From positions 8,348 through 72,347 of the forward strand of contig DAOTWP010000380.1 in NCBI GenBank assembly GCA_034435675.1: a stretch of 64,000 nucleotides of DNA, written 5' to 3'. This document shows positions 32,866 to 40,915 of this stretch, piece after piece (position 1 is the stretch's first letter; the number at the start of each line of letters is the position of its first letter). Position numbers and translations under genes: made by a program. The notes under the pieces were generated by a model. That model worked only from the letters and a program-made list of their open reading frames with translations. It was not told the origin of the DNA and did no database searches. Source of the DNA: DAOTWP01 sp034435675 (GTDB taxonomy: Bacteria; Chloroflexota; Anaerolineae; Aggregatilineales; Phototrophicaceae).

Positions 32866-34273
32866 CCTGACCGCGACTCTGGCAGGGCTGCCTGGTGAGT
32901 GGGCACAGGATCTGCGTCCACAAATCGCCGCTGCCGTGCAAAACAGCCCGCAGCGGGTTTGTGTGCTGGACGATGACCCGACCGGGACCCAAACCGTTCA
33001 TGGCGTCACGGTATATATGGAGTGGACCGTCGAGACTCTGGTTGAAGCGCTGCAAACGGCTGCTCCGACATTTTACCTGCTGACCAATTCGCGCAGCCTG
33101 CCCGCGGCAGCAGCGCAGCAGCTCAACCGCGAGATCGGCATAAACCTGCGTGCTGCATCTGCGCAAACCGGCATTCCCGTCACGGTCATCAGCCGCAGCG
33201 ATTCGACCCTGCGCGGGCACTTCCCCGGCGAGGTCGCAGCGCTGGAAGCGGGGTTGGGGCAGGTGTTCGATGCCTGGCTGCTGATCCCGTTTTTTCTCGA
33301 AGGCGGGCGCTATACACTGGACGATACACATTACGTGGCAGAAGGCACACAGCTCGTTGCCGCGCATGAAACCCCTTTTGCGCAGGATGCGGTCTTTGGT
33401 TATCACAGCGCCTATCTGCCTGCTTGGGTGCAGGAGAAAACCTGCGGGCAAATTCCGGCGCAGACAGTCGCCAGTATCAGCATTACGGATTTGCGCAAAG
33501 GTGGCGCAGAAGTCGTCGCGCAGAAGCTGCTTGCGCTGAATAACCGGACTATCTGTGTGGTCAACGCCGCCAGTTACCGCGATCTTGAAGTCTTTGTCGC
33601 CGGGCTGCTGCAAGCAGAGGCGTTGGGTGGGCGCTATTTGTACCGAACTGCCGCCTCATTCGTGGCGGTGCGCAGCGGAATCTTCGAACGTCTGGCGTTC
33701 ACAGCGGCAGGGTTGCCAGATGCTGGCGCAACCAGCGGCGGGCTGTTCGTAGTGGGATCGTATGTTCCTAAGACTGGGTCCCAGCTTGCAGCGCTGCTGG
33801 ATGCAGGTGTTGAGGTCGCTCTGGAAGTCCCTGTTGAAGCCTTGCTGGATGACGCTGCCCGCGCTGTGATCATTGAGTCAATTAGCGCTTCTGCAACCAG
33901 GAGTCTGGCAGCGGGGCATGACACGTTGATTTATACCAGTCGCCAGCTTGTGCGCGCCGACGATGCGGAGACGAATTTGCAGATCGGGCAAAAGATTTCT
34001 GCCGGGCTGATTGCCATTGTCCGCGAGATTACGACCAGACCGCGTTATGTGCTGGTTAAGGGCGGCATCACCTCCAGCGATATTGCCACAAAAGCGCTGG
34101 CGATGCGCCGCGCGCTGGTGCTTGGTCAACTGCTGCCGGGTGTGCCGGTGTGGCAGACGGGCGCTGAGAGCCGCTTTCCGGGGTTAGCCTATATCGTCTT
34201 TCCGGGCAATGTGGGCAGCAATGACGCGCTGATGCGCAGTCGCCAGATTCTTACGGCGGCAGGAAGGGGTTGA
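32849..34273 (+). CDS. Four-carbon acid-sugar kinase family protein (DUF1537)
   Basis: 474 residues from the ATG at 32849, overlapping the previous gene by 17 bases. The N-terminal half starts CVLDDDPTGTQTVHGV, the hallmark of the family, followed by LLTNSRSLP and ISRSDSTLRGHFPGEVAAL. The C-terminal nucleotide-binding half has LVKGGITSSDIATKAL and PGNVGSNDAL. Family members phosphorylate threonate, erythronate or 3-oxo-tetronates. Next to a class II aldolase this suggests phosphorylation and cleavage of an acid sugar; the partner here is an Fba-type aldolase and not the usual OtnC or PdxA2 type. Confidence 0.9.
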   Translation: MHSRLDLTATLAGLPGEWAQDLRPQIAAAVQNSPQRVCVLDDDPTGTQTVHGVTVYMEWTVETLVEALQTAAPTFYLLTNSRSLPAAAAQQLNREIGINLRAASAQTGIPVTVISRSDSTLRGHFPGEVAALEAGLGQVFDAWLLIPFFLEGGRYTLDDTHYVAEGTQLVAAHETPFAQDAVFGYHSAYLPAWVQEKTCGQIPAQTVASISITDLRKGGAEVVAQKLLALNNRTICVVNAASYRDLEVFVAGLLQAEALGGRYLYRTAASFVAVRSGIFERLAFTAAGLPDAGATSGGLFVVGSYVPKTGSQLAALLDAGVEVALEVPVEALLDDAARAVIIESISASATRSLAAGHDTLIYTSRQLVRADDAETNLQIGQKISAGLIAIVREITTRPRYVLVKGGITSSDIATKALAMRRALVLGQLLPGVPVWQTGAESRFPGLAYIVFPGNVGSNDALMRSRQILTAAGRG

Positions 34274-34276
34274 GCG

Positions 34277-35125
34277 ATGCGCGCAGGACTCCTTGACTTG
34301 CTCAGCGCGGCACAGCACGGCGGTTATGCGGTGGGCGCGTTCAACGTCTACAACCTCGAAGGGGCGCAGGCAGTCATCGCCGCTGCCGAAGCAGAATCCA
34401 GCCCGGTCATTCTGCAAATTCATCCCAAAGCACTGGCACAGGGTGGCGCTGCATTGGTCGCGCTGTGTCTTGCGGCGGCTGACCATGCCCGCATACCGGC
34501 GGCGGTACATCTGGATCACAGCAGCAGCGCCGGGGCAATCCAGCAGGCATTGCAGGCAGGCGTGGGGTCAGTAATGGCGGATGGCGCGGGCATGCCCTAT
34601 GCAGACAACCTGCGTTTCAGCGCAGCTATGGCGGCGCTGGCACATGAACACAATGCAGCCATCGAGGCAGAACTCGGTCAAATCAGCGGAACCGAGGATG
34701 ATCTTGTCGTCAAAGCAGACGATGCCCGGATGACTGACCCGCTCCAGGCGGCTGAATTCGTCGCTTCGACCGGCATTGATGCGCTGGCGGTATGTATTGG
34801 CAATGTGCATGGGCACTATCCCGGCGAACCGCGCCTCGATTTCGCACGCCTGGCAGAAATTCGCCGCCGTGTCAGTGTGCCGCTGGTGCTGCATGGCGCA
34901 TCCGGGCTGGCGGCGGAACACATTCACCAGGCAGTGGCGCTGGGGGTCTGCAAATTCAACGTCAACACCGAACTGCGGCAGGCGTATCTTGCTGCCGCGC
35001 GGCAAACGCTCTGCAAGGCAGAGGCGCCGGAACTGGTTGACCTGCTGCAACGTGTGGTTGGCGCTGTGCAGCAGGTCGTGGTTGACAAGCTGCGCCTGTT
35101 TGCTTCGAGTGGGAAATCCGGCTGA
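34277..35125 (+). CDS. Class II (fructose-bisphosphate-type) aldolase
   Basis: A 282-residue zinc aldolase. Metal ligands and substrate residues are recognisable in AVHLDHSSSAGAI, EAELGQISGTEDD, IGNVHGHYPGEPRLDF and VPLVLHGASGLAAEHI. FNVNTELRQAY corresponds to the phosphate-binding NxxT loop. The usual VMxDGSxLPxxENI segment reads VMADGAGMPYADNL, so specificity may differ from fructose or tagatose bisphosphate. The ATG at 34277 lies four bases after the kinase stop. It probably cleaves the phosphorylated product of the DUF1537 kinase or of the transketolase. Confidence 0.88.
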   Translation: MRAGLLDLLSAAQHGGYAVGAFNVYNLEGAQAVIAAAEAESSPVILQIHPKALAQGGAALVALCLAAADHARIPAAVHLDHSSSAGAIQQALQAGVGSVMADGAGMPYADNLRFSAAMAALAHEHNAAIEAELGQISGTEDDLVVKADDARMTDPLQAAEFVASTGIDALAVCIGNVHGHYPGEPRLDFARLAEIRRRVSVPLVLHGASGLAAEHIHQAVALGVCKFNVNTELRQAYLAAARQTLCKAEAPELVDLLQRVVGAVQQVVVDKLRLFASSGKSG

Positions 35126-35262
35126 AGGCAGGTGGATACCGTGCCTGCGGTTGACCGAAGTGGTTTGTCCACAGCAGTGATCCAAGGAGTGGTTATTGGC
35201 AAAGCTTGTGACAGGTTGCACAGCATCCAGATAAATTTTGTTTTAGCCAAGGAGTATTATCA

Positions 35263-36597
35263 ATGAAAAAGCAATATCTCATTCTGGCAACTCTGCTTAT
35301 TTCGGTGGTGCTGCTTTCTGCTGTGCCGATGAGTGCCCAGGAAGCAGTGACGATTGAGTGGTGGAGTCACTGGGCGAACGAACCCGCTAAAGTCGCTGTG
35401 ATTGAACAGATTGCCGCCGATTATATGGCGGAAAATCCGAATGTCACGATTAACCTGACATGGTGGGACAAAGAACCGCTGCGCGATGCCATTCGTACCA
35501 GCATGACCGCAGGCGAAGGCGCACCGGATATTACGACAATTGACAGCGATTTCGGGATTCAGTGGGTCGAGGCGGGCTGGATGATTGACCTCGATCAATA
35601 TTTGCCGTGGGACAACTTTGTTGACGGTGTGCGCGCCGACGGCAATTACTCCGATGCAGGTATTGAGGGACAGTATAAGTTCAACATCTCCACTGTGGTC
35701 AACATGCTCGTGTATAACCCTGACCTCTTTGCCGAACTTGGTATCGAAGTACCTGAAGATTACCAGTTCACGACTGAAGAATTCCTGAATGTCGTCCAGA
35801 CATGCAGCGCGGCGGGTTATGCCGGTGTCGCCAATGCCATTGGCAACCGCCCGTATCCGGCGGTGTGGGCAGTGCAGTACCCGCTGTGGACGCTGGTTGG
35901 GCCAGAACAGTTCCGCCTGTATGACAACGGCTTACAATCGTGGGATACGCCGGAGGCACGCCGCGCTTTGGAATACAGCGTCCAACTGCGTGAAGCTGGT
36001 CTCTGGCCCGAGAGCTTCTCGACGATGACGATTGATGAGTTTCATATTTACTTCCATACGCAGCGCCAGGCATGCATGATGTTTATTCCCACCTGGTATT
36101 CCGGGCGCGCCTTCAAACCGCAGGACGAGGGCGGTCAGGATCCGAATTGGCACTTTGGGATGCTGCGTTACCCGGCATGGGAAGATGGCGCGGCAAACGA
36201 CATTGTGTGGAGCGCCTTTGAGTCCGGCTATGCCATCACTGCTGCATCGCAGCATCCGGATGTCGCCGGGTCAATTCTTGCCTTTGCATCGCAGCCGCGC
36301 TACGGCGCGCTGTGGACCGCCGTGACCAACAGTCCATCAGCAATCCGCTATGATGTCGGCGCCGACTGGCCCTCGGAAGAGCTGTTGAATACGCTGGGCG
36401 TCACGCCGGGACAGTGGGATTGGTACTGGGCTGAATTTGCTGAAGTGTATGGCTCGCTGTCGTCGGTCAGTGTTGCACCGGCACGCTGCGGTGACTTTGA
36501 TGCCGCCGTGGTCGCTACCCTGAACGAAGGGCTGCCGCTGGGTCTGCTGAGCGTGGACGAGACTGTCGAAATGCTGGACGGCGCACTGTGTAACTAA
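35263..36597 (+). CDS. Sugar ABC transporter substrate-binding protein
   Basis: A 444-residue exported binding protein of family 1 (MalE-like). The signal peptide is MKKQYLILATLLISVVLLSA with cleavage near MSAQ. The mature N-terminus VTIEWWSHWANEPAKVAVIEQIAADYMAENP-type sequence is characteristic. GEGAPDITTIDSDFGIQWVEAGW follows, then typical lobes. No lipobox cysteine was seen, so anchoring is unclear. AAGGAG precedes the ATG at 35263. It is followed by a strong hairpin and two permeases, and preceded by the catabolic enzymes, so it very likely captures their substrate. Confidence 0.92.
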   Translation: MKKQYLILATLLISVVLLSAVPMSAQEAVTIEWWSHWANEPAKVAVIEQIAADYMAENPNVTINLTWWDKEPLRDAIRTSMTAGEGAPDITTIDSDFGIQWVEAGWMIDLDQYLPWDNFVDGVRADGNYSDAGIEGQYKFNISTVVNMLVYNPDLFAELGIEVPEDYQFTTEEFLNVVQTCSAAGYAGVANAIGNRPYPAVWAVQYPLWTLVGPEQFRLYDNGLQSWDTPEARRALEYSVQLREAGLWPESFSTMTIDEFHIYFHTQRQACMMFIPTWYSGRAFKPQDEGGQDPNWHFGMLRYPAWEDGAANDIVWSAFESGYAITAASQHPDVAGSILAFASQPRYGALWTAVTNSPSAIRYDVGADWPSEELLNTLGVTPGQWDWYWAEFAEVYGSLSSVSVAPARCGDFDAAVVATLNEGLPLGLLSVDETVEMLDGALCN

Positions 36598-36601
36598 GAG
36601 C

Positions 36602-36662
36602 CTATCCATAAACCGTTTTCCTGAACAAGGGGATCAATCCCCTTGTTCAGAATTGTGGATAG
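36602..36662 (+). promoter_or_regulatory. Intercistronic hairpin between binding protein and permeases
   Basis: The perfect arms CTGAACAAGGGGAT (36621-36634) and ATCCCCTTGTTCAG (36637-36650) are extended by outer arms CTATCCATAA (36602-36611) and TTGTGGATAG (36653-36662) with one G-U pair. There is no T-run after it. Such structures often stabilise the upstream binding-protein mRNA or attenuate read-through to the permeases; this role is inferred. Confidence 0.7.
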
Positions 36663-36819
36663 ATACCAAACAGCTGCGGGCGTTGCGCAGTTACACAACA
36701 GAACCGGCAGGCTTGATCGCCAGTTCAGGAGTACAGCTCCACTGCGCAGCTTCTTCAAATCACTGCTTGAGCCGTGGGGCGAAAACCTTCCGCCCGGCGG
36801 CAAACTCTGCGGAGTTCTT

Positions 36820-37788
36820 ATGTCAACTAAGAGCATTTCAGCGGCGAATAGACAGGTCAAAGCGGCGGTCGGCTACAGGATCAGGCGTCGCCGAGTGCCC
36901 TGGATGGCGCTTGCGCTGTTTCTAACGCCGCTGCTTTTCTTCTATCTGGTGTTCATTCTTTATCCGCTGTTTGCAACCATCTGGAATTCCTTACACACCA
37001 TCGAATACAACATGGGAACCCAGACAGTCACGTTTGTGGGGTTGGATAATTATCTGACGATGCTCGATGACCGCATCTTTCACACCGCAATGGGCAATAC
37101 AATCATCTGGGGTGTGGTGGGTCCAACTATTGAGATGTTGTTTTCAACAGCGCTGGCGCTGCTGGTATTCTTTCGCGTGCCGTTCTATAGGTTCTTTCGC
37201 ACTGCGTGGTTCACCCCCATGCTGGTTTCCGGGGTGATCGTCGGTCTGGTCTTCCGCTGGATTTTTAATAACGAATGGGGGCTGCTGAATACGGCACTCC
37301 GCAGCATCGGACTGGACTCGCTGGCAGTCAATTGGTTGGGACGCCGCGACACGCCGCTGTGGGTAGTGATCTTTGTCCATTTCTGGGCGACGTTCGGTTT
37401 TTCGTTTGTGCTGATTCTGGCAGGCTTGAGTACGATCCCAAATGACCTGATTGAGGCGGCACGTGTGGATGGCGCCAAGGTGCGGCAGATCATCATTCGC
37501 GTGATTCTGCCGATGCTGCGCCCGACGCTGATCACCGTCACCATTCTGTCGTTTATGGGCAAAATGAAAGCCTTTAACGTGGTCTGGGTGCTGACCGGAG
37601 GCGGTCCCCTGTACGCATCGGAAACGGTGGCAACTTATGTGCAGAAGCGTGCGTTTGCCTGGCGCACACTCGACCTGGGCTATCCATCTGCCATTGCAGT
37701 GTTCTGGTTTGGTGTCGTGCTGGTGGGGGTGCTGCTGCTGCGCTATCTGCTCAGCCGGGGCAGACAAAAGCAGGAAGGTGTTTTCTGA
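36820..37788 (+). CDS. Sugar ABC transporter permease (MalF type)
   Basis: 322 residues from the ATG at 36820 (GGAG six bases upstream); the frame extends upstream through the hairpin without a ribosome site. Six membrane helices are visible, starting MALALFLTPLLFFYLVFILYP. The cytoplasmic EAA loop is DLIEAARVDGAKVRQIIIRVILPMLRP. It forms the channel with the next gene, which overlaps it by one base (ATG within TGATG). No ATP-binding subunit is encoded in the cluster. Confidence 0.93.
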   Translation: MSTKSISAANRQVKAAVGYRIRRRRVPWMALALFLTPLLFFYLVFILYPLFATIWNSLHTIEYNMGTQTVTFVGLDNYLTMLDDRIFHTAMGNTIIWGVVGPTIEMLFSTALALLVFFRVPFYRFFRTAWFTPMLVSGVIVGLVFRWIFNNEWGLLNTALRSIGLDSLAVNWLGRRDTPLWVVIFVHFWATFGFSFVLILAGLSTIPNDLIEAARVDGAKVRQIIIRVILPMLRPTLITVTILSFMGKMKAFNVVWVLTGGGPLYASETVATYVQKRAFAWRTLDLGYPSAIAVFWFGVVLVGVLLLRYLLSRGRQKQEGVF

Positions 37789-38684
37789 TGACTGTCACAA
37801 GAAGTCGTCTACAGGCAGAGTCTCCGGGTTCCGCGTTTTGGCTGCGTATCAGCCGTCTGATGCAGAATGGCGTGATTCTGGCACTGCTGCTGGCAATTAC
37901 TCTGTTGATTGTCATTCCATTCATCTGGATGCTCATCATGTCTTTTCGTACCACGGGTGAGATTCTCAATGACCCTTATGGATTGCCAGCCCGCTTGAAT
38001 TTTGACAACTATATTGAACTGCTCTTTGACCCGCGGATTGCCTTTTATCGCTATTTTCTCAACAGTGTGATTGTCACCGTCGGGGCGCTGCTGCTGACGC
38101 TGATCGTTTCGACGCTGGCAGGCTATGCTTTTGGGCGCAGTCGCTACCGGTTTCGGTTTCGCGGAGCAATTTTTGGTTCCCTGCTGCTGGCGATGATGCT
38201 GCCCCCTCAGATCCAATACCTGCCGCAGTTCCAGATGATGGCGGAATATGGACTGCTGAACACGCACCTGTCGCTGATTCTGCTGTATACCGCATCGGCG
38301 CTGCCCGTCAGCACGTATCTGATGGCAACTTTTTTTGGTGAACTACCTGATGAGCTGGAAGATGCGGCATACATTGATGGCTGTGGGGACTTGACAACGT
38401 TTTATCGGGTGATGCTGCCACTGGCACGCCCGGCGGTATCCACCGTGATTCTGGTCAACTTTTTGAACTTCTGGAACGAGCTGCTGCTGGCGGTGACAAT
38501 GATTACACGTCCGGAAGTGCGCACACTGCCTGCGGCGATGATGCTCTTCGTGGGCGAAAACAGTTCCGACTATGCCATGGCTGCCGCCAGCCTCGTTGTG
38601 GCAATGCTGCCAGTGTTGATCATTTATCTGGCGTTGTCTGATCGTTTTATTGAGGGGCTGACAGCGGGTGCGCTAAAGGGGTAA
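37788..38684 (+). CDS. Sugar ABC transporter permease (MalG type)
   Basis: 298 residues, six helices (first VILALLLAITLLIVIPFIWML). The EAA loop is ELEDAAYIDGCGDLTTFYRVMLPLARP, and the family's FxxxFxxLPxELEDAA order is clear. Its start overlaps the stop of the MalF-type gene. It is the last gene of the cluster, followed by a terminator at 38762-38787. A shared MsmK-like ATPase elsewhere in the genome would be needed for function. Confidence 0.93.
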   Translation: MTVTRSRLQAESPGSAFWLRISRLMQNGVILALLLAITLLIVIPFIWMLIMSFRTTGEILNDPYGLPARLNFDNYIELLFDPRIAFYRYFLNSVIVTVGALLLTLIVSTLAGYAFGRSRYRFRFRGAIFGSLLLAMMLPPQIQYLPQFQMMAEYGLLNTHLSLILLYTASALPVSTYLMATFFGELPDELEDAAYIDGCGDLTTFYRVMLPLARPAVSTVILVNFLNFWNELLLAVTMITRPEVRTLPAAMMLFVGENSSDYAMAAASLVVAMLPVLIIYLALSDRFIEGLTAGALKG

Positions 38685-38761
38685 TAACCACCAAAAGCAA
38701 TCTTCGATGAACAGCACAAGCCAACGCAGAAAATGGTCGAAACCTGAACGTAGGGGCATGG

Positions 38762-38787
38762 GCGATCCGCATGGATCGCTCGTTTTT
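38762..38787 (+). terminator. Rho-independent terminator of the transport/catabolic cluster
   Basis: GCGATCC (38762-38768), loop GCAT, GGATCGC (38773-38779), then TCGTTTTT. It lies 78 bases after the last permease gene. Confidence 0.82.
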
Positions 38788-39099
38788 GTGAATGCGCATG
38801 CAAAGAACATAATTCGGTCGCCTCAGAATGAATGTCTGCTGTGTCTTTACTTAGAATGGACACAGCAATCCAGCCAATCATTGTCTCTCAGGATGTAATG
38901 CCTGGCGGTTGTTTGGCAGCTTACCGCTGTGCGCAAAAATAGGACGAGAATGTGCTATCATTAAAATTGAAGGAGTATATTCAAGGTTTTGTAATGAATC
39001 TGCGGTAAAGTTCAAAGGCAATTTGTTGCAGGGGTGGATCAACGGTGTGATTCGTGAATACTTAGCCCGCCTCAATATGCCTTGCAGGAGATATTCGTC
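38788..39099. other. Leader region of Ser/Thr kinase gene with hairpin and promoter
   Basis: A hairpin GCTGTGTC (38838-38845) / GACACAGC (38859-38866) with a 13-base loop is followed by an extended -10 element, TGC-TATCAT (38953-38961), about 140 bases before the kinase ATG. No gene was recognised. The long leader may hold further control, but none was seen. Confidence 0.4.
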
Positions 39100-40839
39100 A
39101 TGGCGATGATTACCAGTAATCTGGTCAATGCTCGTCTTGGTCGCTACGAAATTAAAGAGCGGATCGGTATGGGGGGGATGGCGCGGGTGTTTAAAGCCGT
39201 CGATACCACTCTTGACCGCACCGTTGCGATTAAGGTGCTGCACGAACATCTGGCAGATGACCCATCCTTTAAGCAGCGCTTCGAGCGCGAAGCAAAGTTC
39301 ATAGGCAGTTTTAATCATCCCAATATTGTTCAGATTTATGATTACAGTGTCATCGAGCAGGGTGAAACGACCCTGTGTTACATGGTCATGCCGTTTATTC
39401 CTGGCAAAACGCTCAAGAGTGTGCTCGAAGAAATGGCTCAGCAGGGTAGGACACTGCCTCACGAGCGCATCTTGCAGATCATGCTCAACATTGCTGCTGC
39501 GCTGGGTTATGCCCATGAACGCGGCATGATCCACCGCGATGTGAAGCCTGCGAATATCCTGTTCAATGAGCGTGATGAAGCTGTGCTGGCAGACTTTGGC
39601 ATTGCCCGGTTGGCAGCGGGTAGCCAGCTTACTCAGGAAAGTGTCACTATCGGCACTCCGGCGTATATGTCGCCTGAGCAGGCAAGCGGCGGTGAGGTAG
39701 ACCTTCGCACGGACTTATATTCGCTTGGCGTGATCCTCTACGAAATGCTGGCGGGGCGTCCGCCATTCGCAGATGACGGCAGCCTTTCGATTCTCATTAA
39801 GCATATCAACGAACCAGTGCCGCGCGTTTCTGAATTCATGCATATGGAGAACGCGCAGCTAGATGCCGTGATCTTCAAGGCGCTGGCAAAGTTCCCCGAA
39901 AACCGTTATCAGACAGCACAGGCGTTCGCCGAGGATTTGCAGGCGGTTTTTCAGGGGCGTCCGGTCAGTGCACCCCTGACAGAGTATCTTGTGACAGGCA
40001 GCTCATTGGATAACAGCAACACCGCCGTGTTTGCGGCGCAATATGTGTCTGCCCCGGATCCTCGTCCTACCCCTGCCAAGCGCCTGGGTTCTCCGGCGGG
40101 CATTTTGATTGCAGGTTTGGGCACAATTCTGGCGCTGCTGGTCATTGCCCTGCTGACACAGCAGGCGATGAACAATTCCACCAGCAGCACTGCCGCGACA
40201 GCAGCTGTTATGGGCAGCGTTGAAAGTATGACCGCAGCTGAAGACTTCTATTTCGTGAGTACCTTTGATCCTGGCGATGAACTGAATCAATACTGGCAGC
40301 AAAGTGAAGAAAGTGTCATGTTCCGGCAGATCACGCCGGATGGTCAGTACAGCATCCGCAATGAGCTATCGCAAACGGCAATGACCAGTCTCTTCTCTTT
40401 GGACTACACTTACGGGGCGGCGACAATCATCATGGAAGGGCAGCTGCGCGAAAACAGCAGTCGTTCCAGTGCGTTTGGGATCGTGTTTCATTATCAGGAC
40501 GAAGACAATTACGGGGTTTTTGCTGTAGATGCATCACGGCGCTTTAGCGTTTGGACTCGCCGTGACGGAGTCTGGATAGAACTCCGTAATGCAGGGGAAT
40601 CGTGGACGCCGGGCGATGCGGTGAATCCGCCGGGCACAAGTAACCGGATGACGCTGGAAATTCACAGCACGGCGCTGTATGGCTTTGTCAACGGGAGCAC
40701 CCTCTTTGATGTGCGGTTGGATGCTTTGGGCAGCGGCGCTGTGGGGGTCTACGTCGCGACACCGGAACAGGGCACTGCCGATGTTGTGATAGACAGTTAT
40801 CAGGTGACGCGAACCGTGCCTTCGATGACTGCCCCCTGA
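39100..40839 (+). CDS. Membrane Ser/Thr protein kinase with extracellular beta-sandwich domain
   Basis: 579 residues from the ATG at 39100 (AGGAGA upstream). The kinase domain (about 12-275) is complete: GMGGMARVFKA, VAIKVL, MIHRDVKPANIL, LADFGIARL, GTPAYMSPEQ. One membrane helix follows a linker (GILIAGLGTILALLVIALL, about 340-360). The extracellular ~220 residues (FYFVSTFDPGDELNQYWQQ to SYQVTRTV) look like a concanavalin-like jelly roll (LamG/3-keto-disaccharide-hydrolase fold), with FGIVFHYQDEDNYGVFAVD typical. It probably senses a glycan or surface ligand, in place of the PASTA domains of other bacterial kinases. Confidence 0.88.
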   Translation: MAMITSNLVNARLGRYEIKERIGMGGMARVFKAVDTTLDRTVAIKVLHEHLADDPSFKQRFEREAKFIGSFNHPNIVQIYDYSVIEQGETTLCYMVMPFIPGKTLKSVLEEMAQQGRTLPHERILQIMLNIAAALGYAHERGMIHRDVKPANILFNERDEAVLADFGIARLAAGSQLTQESVTIGTPAYMSPEQASGGEVDLRTDLYSLGVILYEMLAGRPPFADDGSLSILIKHINEPVPRVSEFMHMENAQLDAVIFKALAKFPENRYQTAQAFAEDLQAVFQGRPVSAPLTEYLVTGSSLDNSNTAVFAAQYVSAPDPRPTPAKRLGSPAGILIAGLGTILALLVIALLTQQAMNNSTSSTAATAAVMGSVESMTAAEDFYFVSTFDPGDELNQYWQQSEESVMFRQITPDGQYSIRNELSQTAMTSLFSLDYTYGAATIIMEGQLRENSSRSSAFGIVFHYQDEDNYGVFAVDASRRFSVWTRRDGVWIELRNAGESWTPGDAVNPPGTSNRMTLEIHSTALYGFVNGSTLFDVRLDALGSGAVGVYVATPEQGTADVVIDSYQVTRTVPSMTAP

Positions 40840-40852
40840 ACGTTTGATGACC

Positions 40853-40881
40853 GGGACGGAAAGAGCACCGCTGCCCGTCCC
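40853..40881. terminator. Hairpin between convergent kinase genes
   Basis: GGGACGG (40853-40859) and CCGTCCC (40875-40881) with a 15-base loop lie between the stops of the two convergent kinase genes; the T-run (TGTTTGTCTT) is loose. Confidence 0.5.
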
Positions 40882-40915
40882 CTGTTTGTCTTGACAGTCG
40901 CTTCGATAACTGTCG

